A model generated the notes under the pieces. It was not told where the DNA came from. It searched no databases and saw only the letters and a list, made by a program, of their open reading frames with translations. Shown here piece by piece: positions 12,230 through 26,200 of a stretch of DNA of 64,000 nucleotides. Position 1 is the first letter of the stretch; every line of letters starts with the position of its first letter. A program made the translations under genes and the position numbers. The DNA is from Neospora caninum Liverpool (taxonomy: Eukaryota; Apicomplexa; Conoidasida; Eucoccidiorida; Sarcocystidae): positions 1,226,790 through 1,290,789 of the forward strand of contig NC_018390.1 of the NCBI RefSeq assembly GCF_000208865.1, in the 5' to 3' direction.

Positions 12230-15200
12230 ATGTCTCTCTCCTCTGCCTCCCCGATTTCTCGCGGCGCACGCTCGCTCCAGAGTCGCTTGTCTTTCAAGAG
12301 AGGCGACTTCTCTTCTCCGTCTTGCCTCGCCAAAGCGAACGGGTTTGCCAAGCGAGCGCTGAATCCCTACGCCTTCTCATCCCTCTCCCTCGGTGTCTCG
12401 TCCCATGCCCGCGTGTGTGCGGCTCTCGCCTCCAGCGCGTCTCCTCTCCGCCACGCTGCGCTCGGTGCTGTCTCCTCGCCCTTCGCCCTGCGGGCCAAGG
12501 AGGCCCGCGCCCTCACGACTCGCGCCGCTGGGGCTCCACACGCCGCGCCCGACCCTGCCACGGAGGACGGTGTCTCGCCGAGCGGAGACAGCGGCGCGTC
12601 CAGAGGAAGCCCCGGCTCCGTCAGCCGCGCAGACGAAGAAGAAGGAACTGTGGAGCGAAGAAAAAGGAGCAACGAGGAGGGAAAACGCGAGCAGGACGAA
12701 GCTGAAAGATCAGAGGGCGCCGAAGGCGCCGATGAGGACGCACCGGTGAGTTCCTCCAGAAGGAATTCTCTAAAACTGGACAAAATACGCAATGGGAGAA
12801 TACGAGAAAAGTGGCAAGGAGGCGCGAAGCTGACGAAGCCTTTTTCTAACACATCGATGCGACACGGATACTCTTGAATTGCTCGAGACGGGGACACCAA
12901 ACCATCAAAAACCCGTCCATATATATATATAGGCGTATATATGTATATATAGGCATGGAGTCGTCGACAGTATCAAGACTGCGACGTGACGAAACTGGCA
13001 GAGAGGCCCTAGAAGCGAACATGGATTCCCTTGGCGAGATCTCTGTCGGTGTATCTACCTCTTAGGTTACCTCGAGAGTTTCGTACGTAACCGTTGAGTT
13101 TTATCACCTTCCCACTTCGTGTCGGGGAAAAGTGGCGTGCCGAGAAGCCCGAAGAAACAGGCGTATGGAAAACAAGTAAAACGACGAGTTGAAGAGACAC
13201 CCCATTCCCCCGGCAGCCGTCTCTCTGTCCCGGTTGCTGACGCCCTTCCGTACGGGCAGACCATGAAGCGTGGCGAATCCGTTTCTCGGAAGAAAACGGC
13301 TGTTTTTTGTCGTGTCTCCACGCCCTCCGTTCAGTCCCCGTTTCTCGGCCCCAGCCTCTCTGTTGTTCTGCCTTCTCGTGTGGGCAACGAGACGCGCCTC
13401 GATGTGTAGGCAAGCTGGAGGGCGACCCGTTCCTTCCTCGGCAGGTCTGCACGTGGTTCGGTTTTTCTTGCTTCTCGATGCGTTTCGCGTATCTAGCCCT
13501 TTCTCGTGTCTAATGTTTCCTCTCGTCTCTCGAACGTCCGGGTTTCTGGCGCACGGTCAATGTCTTGGTAAAACACTGCAATTCTAAGTGAGGGTTTCTC
13601 TCTCCGCGTCGTTTGTCGGAAATCGAAATACCTCTCTTCTCTTTGAGATGTTCTCGCAGGCTGTGGAAGAGAAGTACCGACAGTGCTTGGAGGAAGTCGA
13701 AAATTTGAAGAAGAAGAACCGCGAGCTCCAAGACAAGGCGCTCCGAGCCTTCGCTGACATGGAGAACGCCCGGATGCGTCACCAAAAAGAAGTGAGGAAG
13801 ACATCGGGCTTCTTCCTGAGAGCGGTCAAATCGCCAAAGAGAGGGACCAGATCGACCGGATCGGAGGCGGAAAGGCGAACAAGGGACAGTCTCCAGCACG
13901 ACAGACGGCCCCAGTAGCGTCGCGGTCGCGCTACGGCCGAGGGAAAAAGACACCCGAGGCGGACAGAAAAACCAAGAAAACGAGAGAAAAACGTACTCAA
14001 AGGGGGACCAAAATCGAAAAGAGGACTCTCCAGTGTTAAGACTGCCGCTATCAGGGTAGCGCTGGAGCCATTCAAACTCTCCGCATCGAGTGCATCTGCA
14101 GGAGCGGACAACGTGAAGATGGATATCTGTGTGTGGACGTAGGTGGGGAGGGATGCTGATTTACCCGTATATATATATATATATATATATTTGTGTGTGT
14201 AGGTTCTGTATGTCCATATGGATGCAGTTGTGTCAAGAGAGACACGGGTGTATCGACGGGTGCTTCGAATTCGTCTTTTGGTGTCACGTCGGTGCGTATG
14301 TTCTCTCTGGCTTTCAGATGGCGTCACTGAAGGAGTACGCGGTGTCTGACTTCGCAAAGGCGATGCTCGACGTGGCGGACGCCATGGCCTACGCAACGAA
14401 TTCTCTTCACGAGGCGGTCCAGAGCGACTCGTCCCTTTTGGCGGGCCAAGAAGCGAACGGGGCTGTGGATCTCGTCGCGCTCAAGGAAAGGCTGCAGCAA
14501 ATCTACGACGGCGTCAAACTGACGGAGAATCTCTTGCATAAAACGTTCGATCGGTTTGGCGTCGAGCAATTCGATCCTGTAAGGTTTTCGCGTTCTCCCC
14601 TCCCGTCTTTCCGCTTTTGTCTCTCCGCCCGTCCCTTTGGTACTTTATGTCTCTTTCTGCTCTCCGCTGCCGCGCCGAGTGCGCGTCTGTCGCACACGCG
14701 CGCTCTTCTCAGTTGACCCCGATAGGTAGAGACGGTAGACGAGGCGCGCGCAATCAACAAGGTAAACATCTCCCTGCTTGCGTTTATGTATGGTACCTCT
14801 GCGCTATTACATTAGAGAGATGTGCGAACGTGCTGAGGCAGCAGCACGTGGATGCATCCGGCCAGGTCTCTGGTCGTACCGCGTTTCTGACGATCGAATT
14901 CTTCGATGGACGCCCGGGGGTCGGATGCGGAATGCTTGGGGTGGCGAGCCTGCACGCGAAAGTTTTTCCTCGTGTGCTCTGGAATGCCTCTCAGGCGGGC
15001 GAGAAGTTCAATCCGGCCTTGCACGAAGCTCTCTTCGAGCTCGAGCACCCCAACAAGGTATCCACACGTCCCCCAAACAGCACTCTTACGCATTTCCATG
15101 TTTTCAAACGCTTAGCTTCAGACTACTCCGCCTGCGTTTTCGTTCCCGATGTGCCCGGTCTCGCCTCTCTTTCAGGGGTCTGAAAAACGAACGCCCACTG

Positions 15201-15436
15201 ACGATTCGAGCCGCGACTGCCTCTCCTGCCTCGCCTGCTCGCCAACCGAGAGAGAGAGAGGCCAGAAAAGGCGTCTGTTGTCGCTCTCTCTTCGCGTCTC
15301 TGTTGTGATGCGAAAAGCACACGCGGCGCAGACGTCAAAGCTTAGTCGTGGAGATTGTTCACGCCTACACATACGTGGGGCAGCAGGGACTCCGGTCGTT
15401 TTAGGGCGGCATGTGCATGAAGATGTGTACGCGCCT

Positions 15437-15485
<49 letters not shown>

Positions 15486-15678
15486 GGTATACTCGTATGT
15501 ATAAATGTTTGTATCCATGTTTGTGCATGTATATGCATGTGGTTGCATCTCTGTGTTTTTTCAGGCCAAAGGAGAGGTTGCGCAGGTCATTCAGAAAGGT
15601 TACAAAATTAAAGATCGCGTGCTGCGGGCTGCGAAAGTGGGCGTTGCAAAGGGCGCGCCTAACGCGACGTCTGCTTGA
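12230..15678 (+). CDS. GrpE nucleotide exchange factor, mitochondrial (5 exons)
   Basis: GrpE (Mge1) releases ADP from mitochondrial Hsp70 and so drives matrix import and folding cycles. Exons: 12230-12745, 13660-13791, 14318-14578, 14995-15057, 15565-15678. All junctions are phase 0 and GT-AG, and the product is 361 residues. Exon 1 encodes a Ser/Arg/Ala-rich N-terminus suited to mitochondrial targeting, then an acidic linker. Exon 2 carries the long dimer helix (ENLKKKNRELQDKALRAFAD, then MENARMRHQKE), exon 3 the following helices up to the FDRFGVEQFDP motif, exon 4 AGEKFNPALHEALFE, and exon 5 the C-terminal beta domain (GEVAQVIQKGYKIKDRVLRA) with the family VGV ending plus KGAPNATSA. The ATG at 12230 has G at -3; an earlier in-frame GTG at 12134 was not used. 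Junctions were fixed by the unbroken GrpE pattern. Confidence 0.95.
12919..12952. repeat. TA-rich microsatellite in GrpE intron 1
   Basis: Interrupted TATATA/GTATATA runs lie about 170 bases after the exon 1 donor. Confidence 0.8.
14168..14190. repeat. (TA)n tract in GrpE intron 2
   Basis: This is a pure alternating TA run of about 23 bases followed by a short TG run, some 130 bases before the exon 3 acceptor. Confidence 0.9.
15440..15482. repeat. (TA)n tract in GrpE intron 4
   Basis: This is an uninterrupted alternating run of about 43 bases, among the longest in the window, 80 bases before the last exon's acceptor. Its length should be polymorphic between strains. Confidence 0.95.
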
Positions 15679-17216
15679 CGGGGAGAGACATGAACCATTC
15701 CTGTGCGTTTTCCGCTTTCGTCGAACGCAAGCGACAGAGCGCACGCCGCTTCGCGTCGCGGAAACCGTGTTTGGCCTTGATTTTCTCCCCTCTGAGTGTT
15801 CATCTCGTGCGCCTCTCTCCTCCCGGTGTCTCGCTAAAAAAAGAGAATGCGGCGCAAGTGGCGAGAGGCCCTTCCGTCAGTGGCCGCATGCGGTGAGGTT
15901 CGATGCAGCCCCGCTGGGTTCGTTTTTCGTGGGCTGCGCGGTTGCGGCTGGAGAAGAGCTGGAGAGAACTTCCCGCGGCAGTTCCTTGTGCGCGTCTCTC
16001 GTGCGTCCGTTCCAGTCTGCCTGTTCGCCTTTGTTTCCTTCCTGTCGGGGTGTTTCTTTCCATCGCGTCCAAAACATGCCGAGTCGTCTTCCGAGGCGAA
16101 ACGCCCCCCCCGGATCCAGCTCGCGGGAAGCCCCGGATTTAAATGAAGAGACACAGGCAGGCGGTTGGATGTGCATGAAGGCCTTCACAGGAAGACGGCG
16201 AGAAGTGTGCCGTTGGGCACCTGTTTGTGTAGAACGGGGCAGCCAGCACCCACTCGTTGGGGAAGGTGATGTGGGTCTGATGCCAGTTTCTGGAAAGTTG
16301 GTCTGTGAGCATGCGGCATACTGAGAGCGAAAAGACCAGGGACGGATCCGGCGTGGCGAGCCAGGGCGCCCGGGGTTGCATCCGGCGTCTTCTTTGGGTG
16401 TCGGTACGCCGAAAACCGGCTAGAGAAGGGAGAGCGCAGTGAGGAGAGAAAAGGCAGTATAGAGAAAAGGCACTGTTCGGCCGCGTTTGTGCAGTTTTCA
16501 TTCCCGGGTGCCTTTCACTCCTTCGCGAGGGGTACGGCAGTCAGTGCTCACTACGTGAAAAATTTGGTTTTTCTTGGATACCTTTTTCCACGTCTTCATC
16601 TTTCTAGCTCTTTTTTCTTTCCAGCGGGAGAGACCCATGTTTCCGTGTCTCGTCCACTTGTTCGACGCAGACGCGTTTGCCGTTCCGCCTTTATGTTCGG
16701 CGATGTGTCTCCCCATTTTCCTCCGAAGACACTTTGTGGTGCAAGGACGCGTCGAAGAAACCCTCGGGATAAAACTGTTTGTCGCGAACCCGCCGCGATG
16801 AAATGAGCCGGCGAGTACACACTGGGCTGTCCCCGCGGTGTGTTCGCGGCAAGTGCAGCGAAGGAGCCCTCCGAAAAAAACGGTTTCAGACGTCCACTCT
16901 CAGACGACAGTGACGCTGTACACTTGCCGAACACTTGCCCCGAAACAGCGTCTCAAGCTGACACTTTTCATACGCAGACGAGCTAGGCACGCGAAGGCAG
17001 AGCCGCGCGGCTCTGTGCACTGGTCTTGAGAGAGAAGACGAATGAGCAGAAGGAGAGGAACATCTCTCCACAGGTGTCCTGTAGTGGAGGCGAAGCATGG
17101 GAAAAGGAGAGGGAAGCCAGAGACCCCGAGTGGGTTTTTTTCATAGTTCCGTCATTGCGTCACACTACACGTACAAAGCGCTTACACAAAAACCGGACGG
17201 AACTCCCCCGTTGTGT
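15679..17216. other. Convergent intergenic region between GrpE and CFAP57
   Basis: This region should hold both 3' UTRs. It has mixed composition, with no long frame free of intron-like sequence and no RNA gene recognised. I see nothing further to annotate. Confidence 0.6.
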
Positions 17217-20200
17217 TCACCGTGCTTCTTCCATTTCGTGGGCACTCTTCTCCGCTGAGGGATCAGAAAAGACGTCACCAACTTTCTCCTCTCCGTCGTT
17301 ATTTTGCGCTGGCTCGGAGCAGTCAGAGGGCTGCGCCTCTTGTTCCTCAACCGGGGCCTCCAACGGTCGGGTGTCTCCGTTTGTTTCATCCAGGCCGTGT
17401 TCGTTCACTCCGCTTCGTGTCTGATTCTGTTCCCCTGGTTTTTCTTGTTCTCCCTCCTCTTGGGTGTACGCTGGCAGGCTTTCAGTCTCCGCCTCCTCTG
17501 GCGTGCGTTTGTTCGTCGCTCCGTCGAGTCGGTGCGCGTCACGACGCAGGCCGCAAGGGTCGGGGCCGGCCTCGTTGACGTTCGTCTCGCTAGCGTTCTC
17601 GATTCGCGCAGATTCGGGCTCCGTCCCTATCTCGTGACTGACTGAGGATTCCGGAGACGACGTCGGCCGCTTCGACGAGCTGGGTCTCCGTTTAGGTGGA
17701 GTGACAGCCTCCTTCGTTGCCTCGGAATAGTTGGGAGACGGTTTCGTCACTTGCCGTTGGGATGTACGAGGACTGCCCCTTTCGCTGTCCGGTGGTTTTT
17801 TGGAGAACGACGGAATTCTCTGGGGGAGTTTTTTTTCTTCTGTCTTTGAGGCGCGCCGAGGCGGATGGTTCTGGGGCTTGGGAGGCAGGTAGCGAGTTTG
17901 TTTCTGGTTTAACTTATGCTGGAGCGCGTCGTTTTGCGCCGTCAGCAACTCGATTTGTTTCCTTTGCATTTCCACCGTCTTCGCCAGCTCCTCATGGGTG
18001 TTGGGACCTTGGGTCGCTTCACCTGGCTGCCGTCCTGTATCCGCCTTCTTCCGGGATTTTAAGCTGTTTCGGGAGGCGCCTGGGACTCTCGACTCTTGCC
18101 GTTCGAGACGGAGGAGATTGACCTCTCGACGGAGATCATTTATTTCACAGATCAAGGAAGCGTTCTCCTGCATGATTTTGATGTTGTCTTGTCGGTGGAC
18201 TTCCGAGTCTTTGGCTAGGCGGCGTTTGAGAGACTCCACCGACTTCTCCAAATAGTCCCTCTGCCGATTTTGCTCCTTCAGGATATCAAAGTCGACGTCG
18301 TTCTTGGCGAGCTCGTTTGTGATGTACTTTTGGTAGAGACGCGTGATCGCCTCTTTCCGTTTCTTCGGGTCTTGAATGTTTTGAACGCACTCGTACAAGT
18401 CGTTCTTCATTCGCTTCATCTGTTGCTCGGCTATGGCAAGCTGCTGACGCCGGTCCACGATTTCGTCCTGGAGAGCGCGTTGTTTTAATTTCAACTGGCC
18501 CAACTCCAAATTCGCCAGTTTGTTCTGGCGATGGTAGTCGACGAGCTCTGCATCCATCGCCTGGATCTGGCGCTGCATGTCCGCAATCGTCTTGTCTTTT
18601 GGATCAATCATGGCTTTCAACTCCCGAATTTTGTGCCCCAACACGAATTTAAACTTTTCCAGTTCCTGGTTCTGTTTCTTCAACTCGTAAACCCTCTGCT
18701 CCTTGTCCCCAATCGTGCGATCGCGCTCCTGAATCTCCTTCAACACAATCTCCCGGTCTGTCAACAATTTGTCGATATCCTGGACAGACATCGCACCGCC
18801 CAGCGTCTCCCCGAGGAGGCCCACATTCAAACGGGTTCTGGAAGAAAACCTCAGAGATATCGTCGAAACGCGTGCCGAAGCAAAGCCACCATCTACAGTG
18901 AAGGGGAGGAATACTTTTTCAGAAACAAACTCGGGCGTTTCGTCTGAAGGGACAGCGGGGCGTCCACCCCGCGCCTCTGCGCCCAAAACTGGGCTCCGAT
19001 TACACGGGAGCGACAGCGGAAGGCGCGTTCTTAACCCCGCCCCTGAATCGCTTCATATGAGAGAAGATCTGCCGCACTCATGAGCAAAAGGATGCTCCGG
19101 AAGGAACGGAACGCAACTGCGGAAACGCTCTGGACTCCTCTACTCAAACCCGACCGGCGCGCAGCGATGCGCTGTGAATTCACCCACAAATCGGTCAGCG
19201 GGTCGCCGATTTCACGGGGTGACCTAGTCTCGGAACCGGTTTCTCTGCTTACTGTTCGATATCTCTGGGATGCCTCTTCTTTATGCTTCAACTCTTCCTT
19301 GAGAAGTTCTGTTTGTTCCTTCAGATCCTCGTGGCGTTTTCTGTGGATGCCCGTCTGACCACGCAAACGGACTTTCTCGGCGTTCTCGTGCGCCAGCTTC
19401 TCCTCGTACGCCTCTTTCAGCTCCTCGATCTCTCTGCAGTTGGATTGAAAGCACGAGACAAGACGGAACAGAGAAACCCCAAAGCGTCCAGAGCAGCACG
19501 AGTAGTCCAACTTGCCGTACTTTTCTGACAAAAAGTGCGAAGAGCATCTGTGTTTCTAGGGACCGCAGGTTGATCTTTGGGCGCCCTAAGCTTCCGATAG
19601 AGCGTGCGCACAATTGCAGAGAGGGGACTCGTTCTTTTCCCAGCAGGTGACTGTTTTTCTTAGAGATCCCCGAAAACCAACCAGTTGACAAATCCCTACC
19701 GATCAGCATCTTCTTCGATTTGCCTCAGGAGCTCTTGGTGCGTTTTGAACGCGAGGTCCTGTTGTTCCCGGAGACTCGCGAGTTCATCGCGGGAAGCTTT
19801 CTTGGAAGATTCGAACTCCGCCGTCATTTCTGTAAAAACGAGGAAGCGTAAAGTGGCGACACCGTTTCAGAGAGACCCCAAGCGGCCACGGAAGACAGCT
19901 GCGGTCAACGAAAACGCGAACGACACCGCACGTGGAGAATGGCACGCCTTGTCCTTCGAATCTCTCGACAGACGGACAGCACACACGGCCATCGTCAATG
20001 AGAGTCACAAGGCGCCAGCCAGAAAGTCGCGGCGCTACAGTTATCAGCGTGGGAGAGAGAGGAGAGGAAATGACCTTACGAGCAAGCTTGGCAGAGAAAT
20101 CTTCGGTGACTTGTTTGAGGCGCTCTTCCCACGCTGCATTATCGCGTTCTCTCTCGCTTAGGACTTTGTGGTACCTTGCGACTTCGATGGTCATTTTGTT

Positions 20201-23200
20201 TTGGAAATTCGTCTCCATCTGCTGAACGGTCGCTGCGTGCTTGTCTTCGCGGACCCGCTCTTGGTCCATGAACTCCTGTTCTTGCTCTTGCTTTTCTTCG
20301 CGCAGAATGTCGTACTTATTCCTGAGAGAAAGTTCAAAGTGCACGCACGCGTCTTGGAGAACGAATCGGGGATTCCCTCCGTGGAGAGGATTTCCACTTC
20401 GCAAGCACCAGCAAACAGACCGTTTTGTGTTGTGTTTTCAACACAGGGCTGAAGCCCCGCGGATAGCTTTTTCAAGGCTCTAAGGTATTTGGACATGCGA
20501 GAGCATTAGAGAGGCTGTGACGGAGGAGGAGCATCTCTCTACTTGCCCGGTACCACAGGTAAAGCCAGAGCGAAGAGGGATGACGCCAGTGGAAACCAAA
20601 CACTTATCAGATGGACAGTGAGCACATTGCGACTCCACGGCCATGCTCACAAAGACGACTTGGAGACACGGTGAAGAAGCGTTTTAAACGAAGAAAGGGA
20701 TACTCCGTCCGGTTTCCGCTTCCGCGGTAAGATTTCTCTCCCGTCCTCAATGCGTTCATCATCTTTGTCTGACCTTTCCAGCTCCAGTTCGTGGTTGTAG
20801 CGCTCTTCGAGTTGCAGCAGTTGTTCTTTGTGTTGTGTTTCTCGATTTCGGAGCTGGAAATCCATCTGGTTTGTCAGATCCTCGACTTGGCGCTCCAACT
20901 CAGTCATCTGAGCCTTGCGTTCACGCACTTGGGTCCGCGTCACGAGAACTTCATCTGTGTAGACCGTTGGCCCTGTCAACTCTTCTTCGTCATCAACTGC
21001 TCTGTCTTTGTCGACGATGCCGCATATGCACAGGGTACCGTCGATGCCGCACGAAATCACCAGCCTTTCGTCCTTCGAAACACAGATCCGCTGGACCGGC
21101 CCTGAAACACTCCCACAAGCCGGCGCAGAGACGCTGAGGCCGAACCTATTTAAGACGTGTGTGTGAGAGCGCTCGAGTCAACTCTCAAGCAACAGGTGTT
21201 GTGGCCAGGCCACGAAACAATTCCAGGAGGGAAGGAAGAGTAAGCGGTCGAGGCTGAAGATCAATTTGCTTTTAGCTCCACGCGTGCAGTGCCTGCAGCT
21301 GTGCAGAAAGCAGCTTCAAATGGACGCGTCTCTCGCAGCGATTCCTGGCATCTGCGTGACTGCACAACCGATCGGGTTCCCAATAAAATCTGTTCAACTC
21401 ACGTCCACACCGGGGCAGCGTAAACGTGGGCAGACAACTGAAACGACAGGGAGAATCTCGCGTAAGGAGGAGCATAATTTTTTATCTGCTGTGCCGGAGA
21501 AGGACAGGCAGATGAAGCCTAGCATACAACGTCCGACATTAGGGCGAATCTGCGCGTACCAGCATGGCATTGATACCGAAGATATTCTCCTGTAAGTGGG
21601 AACGCATAGCTTCGGAGCTGTCCTGGTGCTCCAGGATCCGCTGTTCCAGCGAACAGCGCTCTGGTTGTTCTTGGCAAGGCGAGAGAAGACAGCGTGCTCC
21701 CGGCATCGTAGGTGTTGACCAGTTGCGAATTTGAAACCACCTTCAAAGAGTTGTCCGAACCGACAACAAAGAGGGTATTGACGGCCTCCTCGTCGCCCCG
21801 GCGGACGACAGCGCTGCTGAAGTTTATCCCTTTGTAGACCCAGTCAGAGAGACGGAGGCCCTCCTGAGAAGGAGGATGAGCAACAAGTCAGAAAGGATAA
21901 ACCGCAGAAACAGGATGAGGAAAATGCGGCGCAGCTTTCAACACCTGTATGCGTTTCTGCCAGCAACTCGCTAGTTTTCTGTCACTTCAATGGTTTGTTG
22001 AGTATCCAGAGAAGACGAATGCTGCTTTTTCGACATGCCTCCGAAACGGTCCCTCGTTGTGGACAACGATCTCAGAAAAACAAGTATAAATCGGTGACAA
22101 CACTGACCAAACATACCGTGTGTATATAGGTCAATATAGATTTGGTTTGTCACCTAGAGATGCTCAAATATAGGCTCGTCCGTCGTTTAGCTAGTGTTGT
22201 TTGCAGGTTGTTTGCTAGCCGGCTACATTCGGTTGGGGGTGACCATCGCTCCAGAAAAGGGCGACATGAAACACTGTGGACAGCGAGGGTTCGGGCAGGG
22301 ACACGCATACGCAAGGATGATTGCTTCACAGGAGGATCGCTGTTCGATCACCCAGTGGGGTCCGTAGAGCTGTAGAGAAGGAAAAGGCACGGATGAAACT
22401 CGGAGTGAAAACACGTCGGGTTCTGCACATTGCTTTACCTTCATGACCGAGAACTCGTACACAGCTCCATCCATGCCTGTGGAGACGAGAATGGAATCGT
22501 CAGGCGACCAGCATAGCGACCGCACTTTCGAGTTATGGCCTCGTAGAGTAACTAGAGAGCGGCAAGTGTATGTCTCGTAGACTTGTATCAAATTGGAATG
22601 AACGGCCGCAAAGAGGTGGCCGCCATTCGAGAAGCGACATTCGCGACAGCCTTTGATGATGAACTCTCTCATCGTGGTGAGGTCGTCGAGTAACAAGTTC
22701 ATGAGCCTGAACACCGAACCGAGCGGGAAACTATGCCAACTCGGTTTCTTGTTGTTCGGTGGATCCCGGCCGACAGTATGATTCAGGCGGATCCGTCGAA
22801 AGTTTTCGTGCTTCCTAATTTGCCGCCGCTGTCTTTTTTGCTTCGCAGAGAAGCACCAGGATACCTCGCCCCTCTCAACCTCTCTCTGTGTTTCGTACTA
22901 AATGCGTGTACGCGGAAAAAGATTCGGGCGATACATGTGTAATACTTTCAAACGCGTTGCAAATGCCGCCAGCATCTAGCCTCCCAAGCTACAGGTCTGA
23001 GTAGACATGTCTACTGCTAGACCATCAATTTCCTTTCTTTTGGATTGGCTTTGGATGCGGCCGCACCGGAGCTTGTCGGAAAACCCCGCGAGGATGTGAA
23101 AACCCGACGGATGAAAAGCGACGCTGTAGACCTCTTCGGAGTAGAATTTGCAGAGCTCCATAGTGTTTTTGAGGAAATCCCAGACTCGGATGGATCTGTC

Positions 23201-26200
23201 TTCTCCGCACGTCACAATTAGCGGCTTTAGCTCACATACATCCAGTCCTGCGAGGAAACCGACTACCACAGACACACCAGTGTGTACTAGCCTTCGCTTG
23301 GGCAGGAATGGTAGTGGAAATTAAAGGACGATCACTGGATCGACTCGTACACCTGAGATAAGGTCGCAAATACCCTTCAGATCAGAATTATAGGGCTTGT
23401 GAAGCACAGTTTCAGTTAACGGAGAACACACTGAACGCCTGACCTTGACGCCGAACCTCTCTGTGTAATAACTCACTGTAACAATCTGCACAGCTCATAT
23501 ATGCCCATGGCTGATAGCTGAGTGGCTTTCTTCATGCGAAACGTTTCTACAGTTCCTCCTTCCAGAGGCTTGGCAAAGTTTTAGGGACGGTCTCAGCTTC
23601 TTACCGAGAATGGGACCAATATGGAACGGCGTATGGAGATAAGTGAGCCCTTGGTTTTCATCACCCCCTTTCTTTCTCGGGAACTTAGTGGAAATTTGAA
23701 AAATTTGGGAATTTGAAAGGAATACACAAAGTGAGTCTTCGTGAGGCGAGAGAGTGATACTCGCCACTCGAGCACCTAAACGCATTAGAGAGAACGCAAT
23801 CAAGCCGACGACCAACCGAAACACGGTCAGTCTTTCAAATCAAAAAAAGTGCAACGTCTGAAGGAGCGAAACCAATCTGCTTGCGAACACTTCAGCAGGG
23901 TATCTTTCGTGAAAGTCAAGTCGAACCTCTACAGCGGCCTTGACCTGTCGAGAGGTGAAGCGAGGAGCATTCCCTCTTTCCGTGATACAGAGGTTTTTTT
24001 TTGAGGGCAGTGTGTCTGTTACACCGCCAGAGCAGTGGCGACCGTTACCTGGGTTTTGGTGTTCGACTTTCAGCTCCATTGATGTTTTGTACTGGTCATC
24101 ATCAGTTTTTTCATACATGTGCAACGTGGCATCTTCGCCGCCACAAATGAATCCTTTGCTGGTTGGAACGATACAGAGAACTGAACGCTTGGCACCCGGA
24201 GCACACGTCAGCGACCCTCTGAAGTCTCCTCCGTTGTCGAAGAGGACCAATTCACCTGAAGGCAGTTCCGTTAAATATTACACATATACAAGCTTCGTAG
24301 CTGTATTAGGTAAGTCCACTGGATGTTTTGAACAAAGAGTTCGCATTCGGCAGAAACACTTAGCAAGTGTATGTCCCGTACCTAGAAAAATACCAATAAC
24401 GGACACGGACTTCCTCCGTACTCGCCACAATCCGGAGCTGTTTAGCGCGGAGTTGCTGTCAAGTGTAAATCAGTTCGCTTTGTATACCTTGGAGTAGATA
24501 TTTGTGTGTATATATATGTATATATATGCATATATAACGGTAGAACGCTAGGGGCGCAGGCTGTTCTAAAACTGCATATCGATATATATATATATATACC
24601 GCATTCGGCACATGAAAAGGCAGGCAGAAAACTACTGAAAGCAACTATTTTGTGCAGAAATACCTGTGTATATGGGTATGGCAATCATGCTCGTTCTCTG
24701 CATGAACGCCTGCTGGAGTACCTGCTTCCGTGCCGGCTACGATGTTTCCGTCGGCCAGCCAAGCATGGCAGGAATATCCTTGCCCCTCTCGCTTCAACAG
24801 GTGGTTCTGCATGGGGCGGAAACCCCCTTCCTGGAGCTTCATCAAACGACTCACTCCGTCGCCAATCATACAAACCACGTTGGAGTCAAGTGGATTGAAG
24901 GAACATTCGCAATAACGGATTTTTGAAGGGCCGTTGATCTGCGTGGAGCAAGAGAAAACGGGCAAGAACTTGGCAAGAATCCCGTTCATTCTTCTTTCTC
25001 TTTCGTCGTCTCGGGTGGCCTCACCAGAGCTATTCAAATCGGTACCCGACTCATATAGATCATGCGGGAGCAGCCAGGCCTGGGAAAAATAGAACGTTTT
25101 TTCTGAGCGTACGATAAACAGTGGCGTGTTACATCAGAAGTGAGATCAGCTACATACCACATCCAGGCCCACGAAGCCATCTCTGAGTATCATAGCACGT
25201 GAGCAGGGCATTGTTCACCAGAAAAACATGCTCATGCCTCCACATACCTTGTAAGAAGCGAGGACTTTGGGTTTCTCCCAGGCCCAGTATACAAGACACC
25301 AGTCGGGGGGGCCACCAAGAGCCAAGAGCATTTTGGTGTCGGCCGAAAACGCAAGACTGACGAAGCTGTTGGAGATGCACTCGACAAAGGCTAAAGACTT
25401 CTTCCTCTTATTCGTCAGTAGGTCGTGAATTGTCACCAAAGCTCTCTGCGTGCACCTCTCGCCGACTGCTAGGAACCTGAAAAAGCACAGTACACTCCCA
25501 TCAGGCGAGAAGTTCAGTCCACAGGTGTGGCGCTAAGAGCAGGCCGCTTTTCTTGTGAAAGACGTCCACGGGGCTCATCGATAAACCACGCAAGTACGGG
25601 CCGCTCATCGCACACATCATCAACGCCACGCGCTAGGGAGAGTACCTCAAATCTTGAGAACGACGCGAGTGTGAGATGCCTTTGGGTCTCGCTTCCCCTT
25701 GAGGGCTTCACGGTTGGTACCATCGTGGACATTTCCAGGTCCGGATCTTGGGTGTACGAGACCCAGAGAGAAAAAGTGCGGTCTACGTCACGACACTGTG
25801 ACAAATAATGTTGTATAAGTTACTGTTAGCACAGTTAACTACAGTCGAGCCCACGTAAATGGTCTTGGAAGACGGCAACGTTGGAGGAGTCGAAGTTGAT
25901 TGGCACGTACTAGAGGACACCTTCCCAGCTGAACGTGTTCGTTTCCAAGAGCGATGCCTCGCGAGGCTTCTCTGCGTGGTGGCTGAAACACCTCGAAGGT
26001 GTGGTTTTCAGAGTCCACGTTTCAGCACACCCGCTTTCTTTGTTTCCGTACCGCCTATTCGTGCTGATCGCTAGACAGGTGCATCCCAAGGATTCATCAG
26101 ATCCAGGTAGGAACTTCTGCGTCCTCGTTTCGGTGGAATAAAGGACAACATGATGACCAGCTGGATAGGCAACCACCCCTTGTACAACGAAGTGGACAGC

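Noticed and set aside
14720..14765. Extra GrpE exon between exons 3 and 4 (ETVDEARAINK)
   Set aside because: Joining exon 3 directly to 14995 restores the unbroken FDPAGEKFNP motif in phase, so no extra exon is needed.
15149..16324. 391-codon plus-strand frame
   Set aside because: It crosses a GrpE intron with a (TA)n run giving Ile-Tyr repeats and overlaps the last GrpE exon in another frame.
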